Source of the DNA: Membranipora membranacea
Lineage: Eukaryota > Bryozoa > Gymnolaemata > Cheilostomatida > Membraniporidae
Direction: 5' to 3'
DNA: 64,000 nucleotides
NCBI GenBank assembly: GCA_914767715.1
Contig: OU612073.1
Coordinates: forward strand, 22,196,001 to 22,260,000
Positions 33,924 through 47,900 of the stretch are shown here, piece after piece. The notes beneath the pieces are model-generated. The model was not told where the DNA came from and did not search any database. It worked only from the letters and a program-made list of their open reading frames with translations. Position 1 is the stretch's first letter. Every line of letters begins with the position of its first letter. The translations under genes and the position numbers were made by a program.

Positions 33924-36900
33924 CTGAAACAGGATTGGTAGGTATATGTGGCTAAATTTACTCTGACCTTCACACAATGCAGTCACGCTGAGGAGAGTGA
34001 GGTAAATTGGGAAGAGTTTTGGTTTCTTAAGATAACACTGTGACAACATCTTACTCAAAACATCTATGGTTAGAAGTCGCCCTGCTATGTTGTCTAACTA
34101 TGACCATAAACACTAAGGCTGAAATATCGGCAAAACCTAGTCCTAGTAGACAATGTTTTAGAAGAAGCTGTCACTTGTCCCAACTTAATCCATCGGTGAG
34201 GTAAATTGGGACATGTGTTGGGCAAGTTACGACAGTATTGTAAGTATGAAGTGAAATGATCTAAAGTTGGGGATTACCACTCTTAACAAGTTTCCTGCGA
34301 AGAGCATATTAACAGGCAGTTGTGGTTGTGGGTGAGTTTAACAAACTCATTTTCAAACCAAACCAGTGCTAAAATTGTCAAGTGACAGGTATGTAACTGG
34401 ACCACGAGAAATTTTCTCAAGTTTTAGCTGTCACATCATTTGTGGTGTCAAAATGTTGAGACTGTGAGTCAGAAAGCTTACCTTGCAGCTCAGTATGATA
34501 CATCATCGAAATTCCAAGAGAAGCACACGCGTTTTAAAGTTATGAGCTCTTTACATTTGAGTTACACATGGTGCAAAAATCACAATAATTTTATGACACA
34601 TGCAATCTCTGAATTTGAACCTAACATAAAAACTCCACATGCGATTTGTAATATGCTTGAATTTGGCAGCAACCGACTTTGTGTACTTGCTGACTAACTA
34701 CACGGCAATCAAAAACATCACGTGCTGCGAGTTATTTTTTGTAAAAAAGGTCGGGTTACACTGCACCACCCACAGTTCCGATCAAGCTTTCACTTATTTT
34801 GCTCTTAGTTTAGGATTTATACCCATTTGAATGGAGCTTAACAATGGAAAGTATAAGCCCCTATTTGAATAGATTATTTGTCATGCAACAATGGACTGCT
34901 GCCTTTTCAATAGCACTTTTAATAACAGCGTTCAATATCTCTCATCAATAATGAACCAAATTGGTTGTAGGCATCACGCTGTGATTGTATTGGGACTGTC
35001 ATGCCGCCTCTCTATATGTAAGGGAAGATTTGGTTGATTTATTTTTATCTATCATAGAATAGCCTATCAAAACTAAATAAGATGAATAAATAAAGGTATC
35101 AGAGAGTGCCTGAATGAAATTATTTTTTTAACCGTATCAACGTTTGTATCATTACCTAAATTCTATGACTGAACAATTTGTGGCCAGTCTTGCCGATAAA
35201 TAATCATAATACAATAATAGGGGATTTTCATGTCATACAGTTCCCTTGTTTGTTTTGTTTGGGACTACAGGCACTATAGGTACTATACTTATATAAATGA
35301 ATAAAGAATCAAAGCTTTCAGCGTTAAGGGATGAGCTCCTAGTGACCATATATTTGAGCTTAGGTAGACACCTTCAGGTTTATCCTGACCAAATGATTGG
35401 AACTTTATCTGCAAGCTGATAATGGCACACATTTTGTGGATTATATTAACTTAAAACATCCATTTTTGCATATTGCTGTATTATTTTATAAACTTTACAA
35501 TTTCTTATTAATTGTAATTTTGTTGATCCCGCTACTTTTGAAGCTGTTATAATAATGTATTTCAAGACGATACATCAGTATGACCATTTTCATAAAATGT
35601 GCTTTGGTCTTCATTAGCTCTGCGGTTAGGGGAGAAAAGAGCCTATGCGATATAAAGTTAAATTGTGAAATCTGTTTGTTGGTACTTAGACGAAAGGTCA
35701 GGGGAGACGGGCTCAAACAGGCCCAAAAATGTATAAAACAACACATGACACTTATGCATCAAAGTATGATCGCATTTTTCAGCATCATGCATAAAATGTT
35801 TCTGCACACCCTCAAATATTCTACAATCTACCAAACGGTTAAATATTGGTGTGCAGGAGAAGATTGGCAACATTCATTACAGCGAATCTGGAAGACTGCA
35901 ATATGCTATAAGGCAGCACACCGCAGAATCCTCTTTGCCGAGGCTATATTTAAATAAAGGAATCATATTAATTTCAATCTTTGACAGATTGTTCAAATGT
36001 ACTGAGGGAGAACGGTTGTTCTAGAGACCTGTTAAATCTTTATGTGATGAACGTAATCTATGTCTTATGCCATATGTCTAACCAACTCTTTGGTCCTAAT
36101 CACGTTATCACAACTGACCCAAGAAGTATAAGCATTTGGTTAATTGATGGCTTTTCATATGCTCATAGAGAGGGAAATAGAATGACCTGAGCTAGCCTTA
36201 TCTCAGTGCCCAATGTGTTGTCTATAATTGGCTGGTGGACGGGAGAAAGCCAATGCAAGGGTGGATGGTACTTTGCAGAAACTACCTGTTTTGTTGATAT
36301 CATAATAAATTTTCCACCCTACAGGCAGTCTGAGGCAGACCAGAGGAAACACATTGGCTAGGCTAACCCTAGACTGTCTTGTGTAGCCTGGTCAAGGCAG
36401 GCTAGAGGGTGAAAAATCATTTGTTGAAGTAGCATCTATCTATAGCATGTGTTACCACAGTAACCATAAACTGAAACCTTCCCACGTGTTAGCATATCAT
36501 CTTATGCAATTTAATTGGCTAACCATCCTGAGGGATTAACACGTGACTACATTGAGCATAATATTGTTTGATTCGCTGACCCTATGAGGTCTTTCAAAGC
36601 TTCGGATGAGGATATGACAACATATTGTGCTAAAGTGTGTAGATATACTAGTGCACAATTTTCCCACAATTTTATTGAATAAAAAGAATTTTCAGGTTTT
36701 CTTGTTTTCAGAAACCCAGTTTTCTTCCAAGCCATAGATGCAACCACATTTTAAGATGGCATACCATGAGCTTTACTGAATATTCTCTAAGAGGTTGTCT
36801 GATGAATGAAATGTTCTGTGCCATTAATGACCTAGTTGCATAATATTGAAAGCATGTTTTAGAGTTACTTCTCTTTGAACCTCCTCAATCAAACACATAT

Positions 36901-38322
36901 GAAGGCCATAAAATATTTGGAATGGGTATATTAGTTTATTCATAAGCTGGATTCTGGATTGGCCCATGGGGCAATTGAATGGATGCCTCTGACTGCAATA
37001 AACCTAGTCTGACTGAGTCAATCCTGCTGCAATAGAAACTTAAGTTTGAAGACTGGCCCGGGGGTTGTTCGTTGGTTTTGCTGTTACGTAAGTTGCCAAT
37101 ATACAGTATCAGCAAGGAGTACTCCTTGGTCACTGGAATCAGCAACCCAAAAGACACCAAATGTTTGGATTCTTGGGTTTGATTGATACTGGACGTAGCG
37201 CGAAAATTTTTTTGGGGCAACTTCAGGTCATTTAAGGCACCCTGGAGTCTTCTAAGCATTTTTAAGCATTTTGCAAATTTTTGTAAGCATTTTGGAAAAA
37301 TTAGGTTGGCAAGTCTGACAAAAGATCATGAGAAAATGCCTCACTCACTACACCACTGTATATATGAAATGACCCTGTTGATTTCAAGAATGCATTTTTG
37401 CCTGGACCTTTTGTCCAATCTCCCAGAATGTGTGATGCTTGACTGAATCAAAGTATCAATATATCAAATCTCTCAAAATAAAATCTTGTCTTTCAATCAG
37501 ATAAATTCATTTCCAAATTGCTCACTCAGAATTAATATAGCTCCATCAATGACTGAGCAATCAGATTGCGATTTTGGTAGCGCCAAAGGGTTGGCTAGCC
37601 AGAGGCCGAGGGACAGAGTAGTCAGGCCGGGGGATATAGTTCATTAGAAGGAGAAATAAATCCACAGTTCAGAAGCTGCATATGGTCACTTCAGCTAGCT
37701 GTCATTTGTTTCAAAATATTCAGTCATTCCACCAATGTGAATTGTTATTATGTTGTGCAGCGCACAAGGAGTTAGAGCTCATTTTATCAAGAAGTAACCT
37801 TGCTTTGATCCCCCTTATGCAATCACCTTTGGTAACTTCAACATGGGTCCAACACGTCAACATGGGTCCAACGTAGAAATCAAAAGTATTATTTCTAAAA
37901 ACTTTGTCATAATTTCTTTACAATGTGAATGGCATGACAGTTTTCACAATGCTGCCTTTTAGAGTTTCTTAACCCCCTGTTGGGTTCACATGACTTGTAC
38001 TGCAGTAGCTAAACTTATCTGGCAGCAGCAGTCCACCAGGAATTCGATTGGTCTGGTCATATGACGTTAACCTACATAATGAAAATATTCACTCCATTTT
38101 AGCATTCTGCCCAGATGAGTTAAAATACGTGCAATGATTATATGATAATATTCATAAATATTGTGATTTTTACAAAACGAAATTTCTAACATTGTGTTCA
38201 CCAACTGTGTTGGGTAGAAACTTGAATTAAAATTGAATAGCCCTCAATATATTATTACTTAAATTTGTTTAATGAAAATAAACTCATTGTTGCAGAATGG
38301 TTTAGGTAGAGATCAGTAAATT
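33924..38322. other. Gene-poor region
   Basis: Likely contains the missing 5' exon of the ankyrin gene and the promoter of the AT-hook gene. There is a solo arm of a foldback family at about 37088-37200 and an imperfect inverted repeat near 36309-36411. The 125-codon ORF at 35580-35957 has no recognisable domain and no sign of a start context. Confidence 0.5.
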
Positions 38323-41300
38323 ATGGAGAATGGAATATCATTCCCAGATGAGCCAACTGTGGCTGAGGTAATACATGACCATTTTCCATCTTCACAGAGA
38401 ATCGAGGTTAGTGCCAATTGTTCTTCTGTATTGCTTGACCTCGGAATTTATGTAACATCACTGTATTTAGAAATCACACCTATTTTGTTCACAACAAAAG
38501 GACCTATTACCCCAAGATGGTAACATGTAAAATCCATGAGACCAGGATTTAAAAAAAGCCATGGTAGACCATGACGTATCAAGGCTATCTAAGTTGACAA
38601 AAACGCTCGTGGATGTCTTTGTGTTTGAATTATTTTTCAGCCCTGTGTCACATTGCTACTATAACCTTCCATTTCCTTCATTTACTATAGGGGAATGGTG
38701 AGGAGACTGGTGCCGGTGATGGATCATCCACAAATATGGAACTTGTAGAGGCCTCATCGACCCCTACACCAAAAGGAAAACCAGGCAGACCACGAAAATA
38801 TCCACCCAAAGATCCCAATGCCCCTAAGAAAAAGATTGGCAGACCGCGTATTCATCCACCGAAGCCACCTAAGGATCCTAATGCACCCAAGAAAAAGCAT
38901 GGCAGACCACGTATTCATCCACCTAAGGATCCTAATGCACCCAAGAAAAAGCATGGCAGACCACGTATTCATCCACCTAAGGATCCTAATGCACCTAAGG
39001 AAAAGCGTGGTAGACCTCGTATTCACCCACCTAAAGATCCTAACACGCCAAAGAGGAAGCGTGTCAGAGCATCCAAAAAAGATACAGAAAATGTAGGTTG
39101 CGGTGATGACTACAAAACTGTAGACACTCCATGATAATAACAGTCATAAATGAAAGAAAATAATATAAATTTGTAGCTATATAGACAGTTTTCTGAGCTC
39201 GGATTTAGGCCTCAATTCTGAGTTGTCCTCTCGCCAGTTTGGTACTTTTAACCCACGTCGCTTGGAAACCCTGTCTAACAGAGTTTTCAATGGTGCCGGT
39301 TCTGAATCAAAAATCATTTTTATCCTAACATAAGCGGTTATCAAGATAACCCTCCTTCAGCACGTTTTTCCTATGCGGCGTGGGATAAAAGTACCAAACT
39401 GGAGAGAGGAACAACTTCGAATTGATGCATAAATCAGAGCTCAGAAAGCTGTCTATTGTGTTGATGTAACAGCGCAGGACTGCTTGGTCAATATTTGTCA
39501 TTCTTATTCCAACACATCTTCTTTGATTTCAGGGCATAGAAGATTTAGGTCAAGGTGATGCTCAAATAAGAAGCCCAAAGAGAATTAAAATCCCTACAGA
39601 AAAGATGTCAGCTCTCAACTCTAGTCTTGGCCGAATACAGAAACTAAGAACAAGTGTTGGTCGTCCTCGTAAAGAGGTGAGTAGCTTTCCCACAACCAAA
39701 CAAGCCTACATAGTGGCAAAGGGTTGATCTATAAATGTAGAGACTGGTCTTCAAGAGTTGTGATATAATGGCTTTTTCTGGGGAACTATCTGCTGAGTAT
39801 ATTAAATTTCTTTCATATTCAGCGTCTGAACCTTTAATAACTCATCATAATATGTTTTGAGAAAATCATTTGGGTACACTCACAAATAAAATCTTTTAGG
39901 AGTTTCGTTCATGTGGTTATTTTAATGTATATACAGTGTAAGCTGGTTAATTCAAACTTTATAATTCAAAATTCCTGTTAATTCAGACATGGAAAATTGG
40001 TCCCTTCAGCCAGATCCCAATGCATTCTAATGTCACTTAATTCAAACTCTGCTTAATTAGAACAAATTTTTGTGGTCCCCAGAGGTTTGAATTAAGTGAA
40101 AATATCTTGTAGGTCCTCAGCATCTAACGCTATGTCCTTACCTACCTGAAATTTTGTGTTATCTTGAAAGGCCCCACAACATTCATACATTTTCTTGTAC
40201 TTCATGCAGGTTGTATATGTAGATGATGTTTTGGATGATACGGAATCTGAGTTTGGAGATGAAGAGGATAATATAAGTGATGCAGTTATCAGTGATAGTG
40301 ACTGCGGATCTGCTGACCATACGGCAACCTCAGCCAAGTCGCCATCTACCAAGCCTAAAGGTATGGCGCTTTTATTTAATTGCCAAATTAAATTGAAACT
40401 GTTTCTATATATACATCGACAATTGAAACTTCATCAAATATTGGATGATTATGATGATGATGTGGTTTTCCATTACCGCCAGGTGATAATGCGGAATGTA
40501 AAAAAACTGAAACATATAATTAATTGCTGTTGTAAATGTGACATCTAAAAAATTTTTCTTGTATGTATCTTCATGTAATCAGAAAACGCTTCAATTTTGG
40601 TCCCTGGCACTGTTAGTTTTATTCTGTTCTCGTCCACTATAAATCAGGATAGCAGCTTCTTTAGGATACATCCGTGTTACTAAGGAGATTAAACATATCT
40701 CATTTGATTAACATTTAGCTGGGTACTTCAGAGCTTGACATCACAAGGTGTATCAAATATATTCCAGGTGAGAAAAGAGGAAAATCTAGGAAGTCTGACA
40801 CGGGAGCATCCCAATCTAAATCGTCATCGAAGAAACGTACAGGGAGACCCAAAAAATCTTCACAAGAGTAAGTGATCAGGTCATACAACTAAACACCTTA
40901 AGGCTATAGTGTGCTCTTTCCAATCTTTGAGCAACGTTCAGTGCTCATAAAGATCTACATGAAAGTGGATTTACCAATGAAGATTTAATAAATAAAGAAA
41001 TGTAAATAAAAGGATCAAAATATTAAAGAAAAAGTCTGAAAAGAGCACACTATTGCTGGTGGTATGATTGTTATAATTATGTTTATGGAGCCAAATAGAA
41101 AGCAGTGCCAGGAATCAGATTATCACTTTTTTTGATCACACGGGTATGTGTATGGTCACTGATAAAACGTTTCACAACCAGAAATATTCTGGTTCGAGCT
41201 ATGAGGTTTTTCATTTATAATTTATTGAATTTGATATTTAAACAATATGCAATCATCTTTATGGTTGCAGTCCCAAAGCATAGATTGTTATATTTTTTTC

Positions 41301-44290
41301 ATCATCATTAATGAGGCAACCATAATCAAAACAAGAGGGTTTTCTTTACACCTGATCAATAGAGGCAAACTCTGCCATTTAACCTAGTTTTCTTAGTGAG
41401 TTATTCGGGACACAAGTGGGATGTTCAGCAAGAATTCCAGATGATCTGGGAACATCAGATGTTTTGGGCCAGCTTGGAGCGGTATCATAGACTAGATGTG
41501 AAGAAAAGTTTTTCATCAATTCAGGGAGGCCTCCTTGGTGATCTCAGCAGTGAAGAGCATAGCGGACCATAAGTTGCCATCTAGGCATCAATCACCTAAG
41601 GTGCTTCTCAAAAGGGAGACGGGCAGCATGACGGTGAGGCGAAGCGGTCGCCCTCAAACTGTTACCGTAAAGTATCAGACTGGACTGATAGCAACTCGCA
41701 AACTTAAAAAGAAATATGGATTTGTTGGTAGAAACTCAGCAAAAGCAGCAAGTCCCAAGAGCAAATTCTCAATAGCCAGCTCCTCGCACCTACCATCAAC
41801 GAGCAATCTGCAATCAACGAGCACAAGAAAAGGCAGACTTCCAAACAAACTGGTATGTCTGAATTATTCATGATGTTGATCAGGGGTGCGCAAACTGTGG
41901 TCCGTTGACCAAATTTGGCCCACTTGCCATTTTTAGGTGGCCAACTTGCCCATATTAAAACTCACCCGTTGCGACTGTCCACTGATAGCCTGCTTGCTTG
42001 GCGCAAAAAAGTCTTGCCCACTTCAATATGTGAATTTTTAAAAGTGGCCCACTTCAATATGTTAGTTTGTCAAAGTGGTCCACTGGCAAAAAAGTTTGAG
42101 CACCCCTAATGTAGATGAATAGCTTCAAGTCCACATCTAGAATTGAGTATCAAGGTGAAATTATCCTACAAGCCATTATTTCTCCTCCCTTTGTCCATGC
42201 ATCTGTTAGACAGCTACATACTCTGCAATTTCACAGCATTATACTTCTATCTCTAATTCTCATGTCACCTTTATTTATAACATGATGGTCTTGATTTACT
42301 GGGATATACCGGGGCAGTCTTTAGTCTGCATTTTCTCCCTTCACTTAACCTATGAGCCATAGGCTTACCCTGCCACTGATCTTAATATTAGGTGGTTCCG
42401 GCGCTAGCCTTGTTTTACTCTGGCAGCAGTGCACTCCAGTGGTTTGCGGATGTGTTGATGCATTGTCTATTTCTATCAATTGCTGCCACACAGGCAAATG
42501 GGTGGTTATGGATTTCTGTATAGCTCAAAACTAATAATATGAGGTCGTAATCTCAGCATTGTCACCTAATTGGCAAATAATTTCCACAAACTGATCATCC
42601 AAATTGGGGTATGAAATGATTTTGAAGATCAGTGCAAATTATTTGCCCATTAGCTGAGAATTCTGAGATTAAAGCCTCAATTACTCATCTTGGAGCTATA
42701 CAGAATTCGATGAGCACAAGTTTGCCTGAGTGGCAGTAGTAGTTTTAGGCTGACCTCATTCATATATGTTCTAACTATTGACTTACAGCACACCCAAACA
42801 TAAGATTTCTCCCCTCAACCTAACTCCTGTATCCGACACAACCCAAATAGCATGATTTAATATCGACGATGATGTGCATCTGAAATAAGTGATGGTCAGG
42901 CTGCAGGCCATTGATGATTATTACTGAAAAGTCCATTCATGATTCCCTACCTACTGACACATCCTGAGATTCTATTTACCCTTGCATTGGTATAATTGGT
43001 GTTAAATAAAGACAACTGTTGTCTTCCTTGTCTGCTTTTTGACCTTGTAGTCAAAGCATCGAGCCAAATCTTGACAGTTGCCACCTAACTCCGTCTGAAT
43101 AAAGATCAGTGAACCCATCTCTGATGCCCTATGAGAATTCAAAGGAAAAATATGTATGTGGTGTGTGTAAACTCAATGAAGAGCAGCTTGTGTAGTACTT
43201 GATAGCTGCGCTTACTGTTCATGAGTTTGATTTTGTCCTGTTTTTAGAAACCACGCAGACCTGCTACACAACGGCCTCATGCAAATCCTCCCAGGAGTGA
43301 GCTTCCTGCTACGGAGGTAAGATCCTCACTTGTTATCCTTTTGTAGCAATGGCTTTTTTATCATAACTCTTTGTGCTTTTGTTTCTGGAGTGTGCTCAAA
43401 TTGGAGCTTCCACTCCATGGTCAGATAGTCACCTTTTCATCAGCAAAATTTCTGCAATCTAACTATATCTCATGCTGACATCACTTGAAGTATAAAAAGG
43501 ACCACGTAACAAAGATATCTTATGATCATAGGTACAGGTACTGGAACCATGCTTTCTTTATAGCTGACTGTCTGTAGAGGTTCAAGTTTGATGTACAAAC
43601 AAGATTATGGCATTATGATTTATTTTTTGCTGGCTTATGACAATATGGTTATTCCTTCTTCACTCATATCATGGTTTTACCTGTCTCAAGCATGCATGTC
43701 AAAATGATCAGGACTTAACAGGCATTTTATAATCTGTCCCACAATGCAACTGCAGTCTGGAATATACAGATGATCATATTAGTGATGAGAATATTTACTT
43801 GGTGGCCCTGTGATATTCAGAACATCATAAATATAGAGCTACACTCTTCAACATGTACCGTTGGGTGCTGTAGCTACATGCATGTGTTATTGATATCCGT
43901 ATCAACCGTGCACTTTTCTACCTTGTTCTGTAGACTAAGTTGACTGTACCCTATTTATTGTAGACGGAGGTAAATTTAGCAATGCTAGATCTTATCCACA
44001 CCCAGCAGTCAATGATACAGGATCATGATGTCATGTTCTGTATGAGTTTAGTTGATAAATTCCGACAGCTAGATCAGGATCAAAGAACAATTGCCCAAAT
44101 GGAAATTCTCAATGTATTACACGGAGCTAAGCGACATGCCACTATCCCAGGCCTGGGTTTACGCAGCACTATCCGTAGAATGGACGCTGAGGGCGGACAG
44201 GAAGTGCGTTATCATAATGGTGATGATGATGATGAAGGGAGCCTGATCAACGTGGGAGCCAGAGATACTGCACTGAATAATAAACCATGA
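38323..44290 (+). CDS. AT-hook and BESS-motif nuclear protein
   Basis: Exons: 38323-38406, 38691-39092, 39533-39676, 40210-40360, 40768-40867, 41525-41852, 43248-43316, 43964-44290; 534 residues. Exon 2 encodes GRPRKYPP and then four 18-residue units of GRPRIHPPKDPNAPKKKH type, i.e. AT-hooks joined by Lys/Pro linkers. Further hooks are GRPRKE (exon 3), TGRPKKS (exon 5) and SGRPQT (exon 6). Exon 4 is acidic. The last exon carries DHDVMFCMSLVDKFRQLDQD followed by QRTIAQMEILNVL, which fits the BESS protein-interaction motif of MADF-BESS transcription factors. No MADF domain is visible. The role is probably binding of AT-rich DNA plus protein recruitment in the nucleus. In exon 2, readthrough past 39092 reaches a stop at 39134, which would give a short form. 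Confidence 0.85.
39181..39456. mobile_element. MITE with long terminal inverted repeats
   Basis: 276-bp element in intron 2 of the AT-hook gene. The left end begins ATAGACAGTTTTCTGAGCTC; the right end is its reverse complement with few changes, and pairing extends over more than 80 bp through CCAGTTTGGTACTTTTA. It is non-coding. The target-site duplication is unclear. Confidence 0.8.
39934..40104. mobile_element. Fragment resembling a pogo/Tigger-type MITE
   Basis: Begins TA-CAGTGTAAGCTGGTTAATTC and ends near GTCCCCAGAGGTTTGAATTA. The repeated AATTCAAAC / GTTTGAATT blocks at the two ends form imperfect inverted repeats. A related sequence lies at 51960-52113. The family assignment is tentative. 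Confidence 0.5.
41881..42108. mobile_element. hAT-type MITE
   Basis: Terminal inverted repeats CAGGGGTGCGCAAAC and GTTTGAGCACCCCTA bound a 228-bp non-coding element in the intron after 41852. It is flanked by an 8-bp duplication with one mismatch (ATGTTGAT / ATGTAGAT), as expected for hAT transposition. Confidence 0.85.
42516..42703. mobile_element. MITE with CTGTATAGCTC ends
   Basis: Ends CTGTATAGCTC and GAGCTATACAG are exact inverted repeats. The interior arms (AATCTCAG, GGCAAATAATTT) also pair. About 188 bp, non-coding, in an intron of the AT-hook gene. Confidence 0.75.
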
Positions 44291-44925
44291 CATAGATATT
44301 ACCTAGATTCTTCATAAACTGCACACTGACGATATGTTTTAAAGAGGACTTCCAATGCAATAAATGCATTAAATCTTTTAATTACAACAGGTCTTTTTAA
44401 ATAATGGTGATCAGATGTGCTAGATTATTATTCGAATAGTGATCATAAAGCATATACGGTATATTGAGGATTTTGCGTTACACGACTTAAGCTTTACCAA
44501 GAGAGAGACATGATTTTAGTACTGTTAATTTTCACCCCTTCACTCTGACTCATCTCACTAGCATGTCTTGATTGGTTGTTACAAACAAAGTTGTCTTTTT
44601 TCTATCTTATAAAGTAATACAACATAGTACAATGTTTTACTGTAGGCCTACATAGCATGGGATATACTTTATTGCACTGTATAACATTTCACTTGGAGTT
44701 ATTTGCACATATGCTCTTTTGTTGATTTGCTTTCGCCAGATGTGCTGAGTGATTGGTTTGTGGAGATCTTCTACTTCATGCCTAGATATAGAGAAACTTA
44801 GAGAACACATCTTTCAATCAACAAACATGTCTGTGAAAGCAGCTTGGTGATATCAATTTACTTAAGATTTTTCATCTTTATTGTTGCTGTACATACTTAG
44901 TTGTATTTTCATGATACTTTGACAG
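44291..44925. other. Spacer between BESS exon and next AT-hook exon
   Basis: 3' UTR of the BESS transcript followed by about 500 bp of non-coding sequence. I searched it for a first exon with the phase needed at 44926 and found none. Confidence 0.5.
44359..44364 (+). terminator. Polyadenylation signal after the BESS exon
   Basis: AATAAA about 70 bp after the stop at 44290, consistent with this being a true 3'-terminal exon. Confidence 0.6.
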
Positions 44926-47900
44926 AGACGGGATAGAAGAGAGTGTATTGGCTGACAGATCCAGTAGTGGGATAGATGATGACTTGGCCATTATCAAAGC
45001 ATCATTGATGACAACACGCAATCCCAGAGCTTATACCTCCTCTTCTATATCATTTGGCCTCGTCCCTCAGATTGGTAAGATTTAGATATGGTTCTTTGTG
45101 ACTAAAGCTGTATTAGGATATACTGAAATCTGTTGACTCTATAACTTAGAAACCTTACTTTCCTTTTTCCCCTCGCTGTTGTTGGGCTATCAGGCTCGTC
45201 ACTGAGAGAAACAATGCGAGATTTTCTATTTTTTCTCTTCCATACAAAACAAGGCCATCTGACTTTCTCATTTGATGTTTCAGATTCGGATTTACTCAAT
45301 CGTACTGATAAAACATTGGAGTAGGGCCTGAATGCTCAATTACTACAAAAGCCTAATTTTAATCTCATATCATGGTAACTGAATGCCTCAATGATTTGGG
45401 TTGTCCCCTCACACATAAAGATAACATAATCCCATAACAAGGTTGATATACAATATAAAATACTATATAAACTTTGTTATTTATCAACTGATTGAATATG
45501 TCCATAGATATCATAATAATTGCGTTTATATATGAGTAAAAGGTTTAAGGTCATCGTTGTGTGGTCTAGTCACGGTCATGTTTTTACCTTTGAAATCATT
45601 GAACACAATATCTGAATAGATATGATCAATGTATGGGCCATGTATAGTGAGAATGACTTCTGAAGCTTGTTCTGATTTTTCGGGCACAACTGTGCACCGC
45701 TGACGTGATAAAATCTCCTCTTATGTCCGCAAGTTTTTCATTCTTTTGGTTATGTATTTGACTTTTCCTATCTTTATTCAGTTCTGACAAAACACACTGA
45801 TACTGATCTTCCCCCTCGTCGAAAGCGAGGCAGAGGTACTCAAGCTAATAAATCAGATGAACCTACGGAAGAACCTCCGCCACGTAGGGGAAAAAGAGGC
45901 CGTCCCTCAAAAGCTAAGAAAGCTTGTGAAAATAAAAAAGATATCCCTACTCACAGAGCAAAGAGAGGTCGTCCTTCTCTGGCAAAGTCAGGCTTCAATG
46001 AAGATACAGACTATGATGAGGAAGATATCTTGGAGGAAAGCACACCACCCCGCACAGTCAGAGGCAGATATAAGGCTGAGCCTACTCTGATCATACAAAA
46101 GTTACCTCGCAGGGGAACTATGATCTCAAGTACAGCAGCTAAAGGGAGAGGGCGAGGGAGACCTAGGAAGAGCACTGCATCATACGTACATGTCACCAAA
46201 AAAATCAAAAGTGGTAAGTTAGCTTGCTAAAGTTTCCTCTTCGTGTTTGTTCTACTCCAGTCCGGAACTACACAGTCCTCTGAGTTGAATGCTGTTGGTT
46301 TTGTGTTACATGATAGGAAATGTAGTTTTATCAATGAACTTTTCACTTATCATAGTAATCCGATAGTTTGTTATAATTTATATTGATAATTTATGATTTA
46401 TGTTGATTGATGAACCTGGACTTCATAAAAATTATTAAATATAATTAATTAAATCTATGTTGATGAATTATTCAATAATGTGAAGAAAACTATTGAAATA
46501 AATATATAATGACAGAGATATGAGACCTTGGAAACTGGAGACAGGAGGTATCAGTTGCCTGCGACCATCTAGAAGAAATTTTAAAAATATAATGTTGGGA
46601 GATAACTTCCTTTGCTAAGTCAGATCTTATTGCACCTTAGTTAGAGTCAGAGCAGCTCAGAAAATACAGGCAGCGACAACAAGTAAAGGAAGAGCGCGCA
46701 GATCAGAGAAATCCACAACAAAAGATTGGTATGGTGACCCGGGAGAGGGAACCAGCAGTGGGCAAAGAGCCACATTCGTCTCGTACAGGAGGCAAGTAAC
46801 TAACATGTTGTGTTTAATTTCCTTTTGGACCTTGTTGAGAAACTTTTTGCCAACTGTGGTCTAATAATTTGATTTCAACTCAATGCCTGAGAATCCATCA
46901 GCTTTTGCTTAAAGGGCAACCAAGGTTTCGCAGCAGTGCATTAATGGGTAGCATATAATGTGCTGGGCAGCATCAGCTTTGTGCTGGGGGCCTAGGTTGC
47001 GCCGGGGTAGGCTGCCCCTAAACGGTGCTCTGTGCTTTTAGTTGATTTCGCTGCTCAAATCTTGGACTATAACTCTCAAAAAATACTAGCGGATAGATCT
47101 TGACGCTGCCGATCCACTCATATATGTCGGATAAACATACTAGCTACAGCAGAGCAGATATACTCAATTTAAAAAACTGCAACAGCAATGAATTTCAAAT
47201 TATCAACAAACAGATCTTAGACACTATATCTCAAACTAGTGCAATTAAAGGATTAGCCACTAACTGCAGACAATACACAATAACTAAGAATGGATTATAC
47301 TCAAAGATAACTTAACGAGGCTGCAGAGCTGGTAAACATAAAACCAGACAACCCACTCAACAATCGACACCAGATCCAATACCTGCACCGATTATTAAGA
47401 AAACTTCTCAGAGCCATCCTGTCGTTCTATACACAAACTGCAGGTCACTTAATAATTGGAAACTTGATGAATTAACTCTCTACACACACACCCATAAACC
47501 TGATATAATCTGCCTGACTGAAACTTGGATTTGCAAACATTAATGGATTCAATAGCTATTTCTGCAACCGTAAAAATTGGTGGAGGAGTTGCTATCTTCA
47601 TCAATCAGAGCTTTACAACCAAAGTTATAGCCTCTCACTCAACCAAAACTGTGTCAGCACTCTGGGTCTTGACAAGTGTAGGACATCATAGGCCATACAT
47701 TGTATGCAGCATTTATCATCCCCCTGGTGCAGACCAGGAGATAACACTAGAATATATCCAATCAACCATCCTCAAACTATCCAGACGACATGCGAACGCA
47801 CAACTCCTAATATGTGGTGATTTCAACAGACTGCCGATAGATGAACTCACTACTCAATTTGGACTATCAAATGTAGTTAATTTTAACATTCGTGGAGATG

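Noticed and set aside
35580-35957. 125-codon plus ORF
   Set aside because: No domain, no start context, no splice partner, and overlapping minus ORFs of similar size; chance in AT-rich DNA is more likely.
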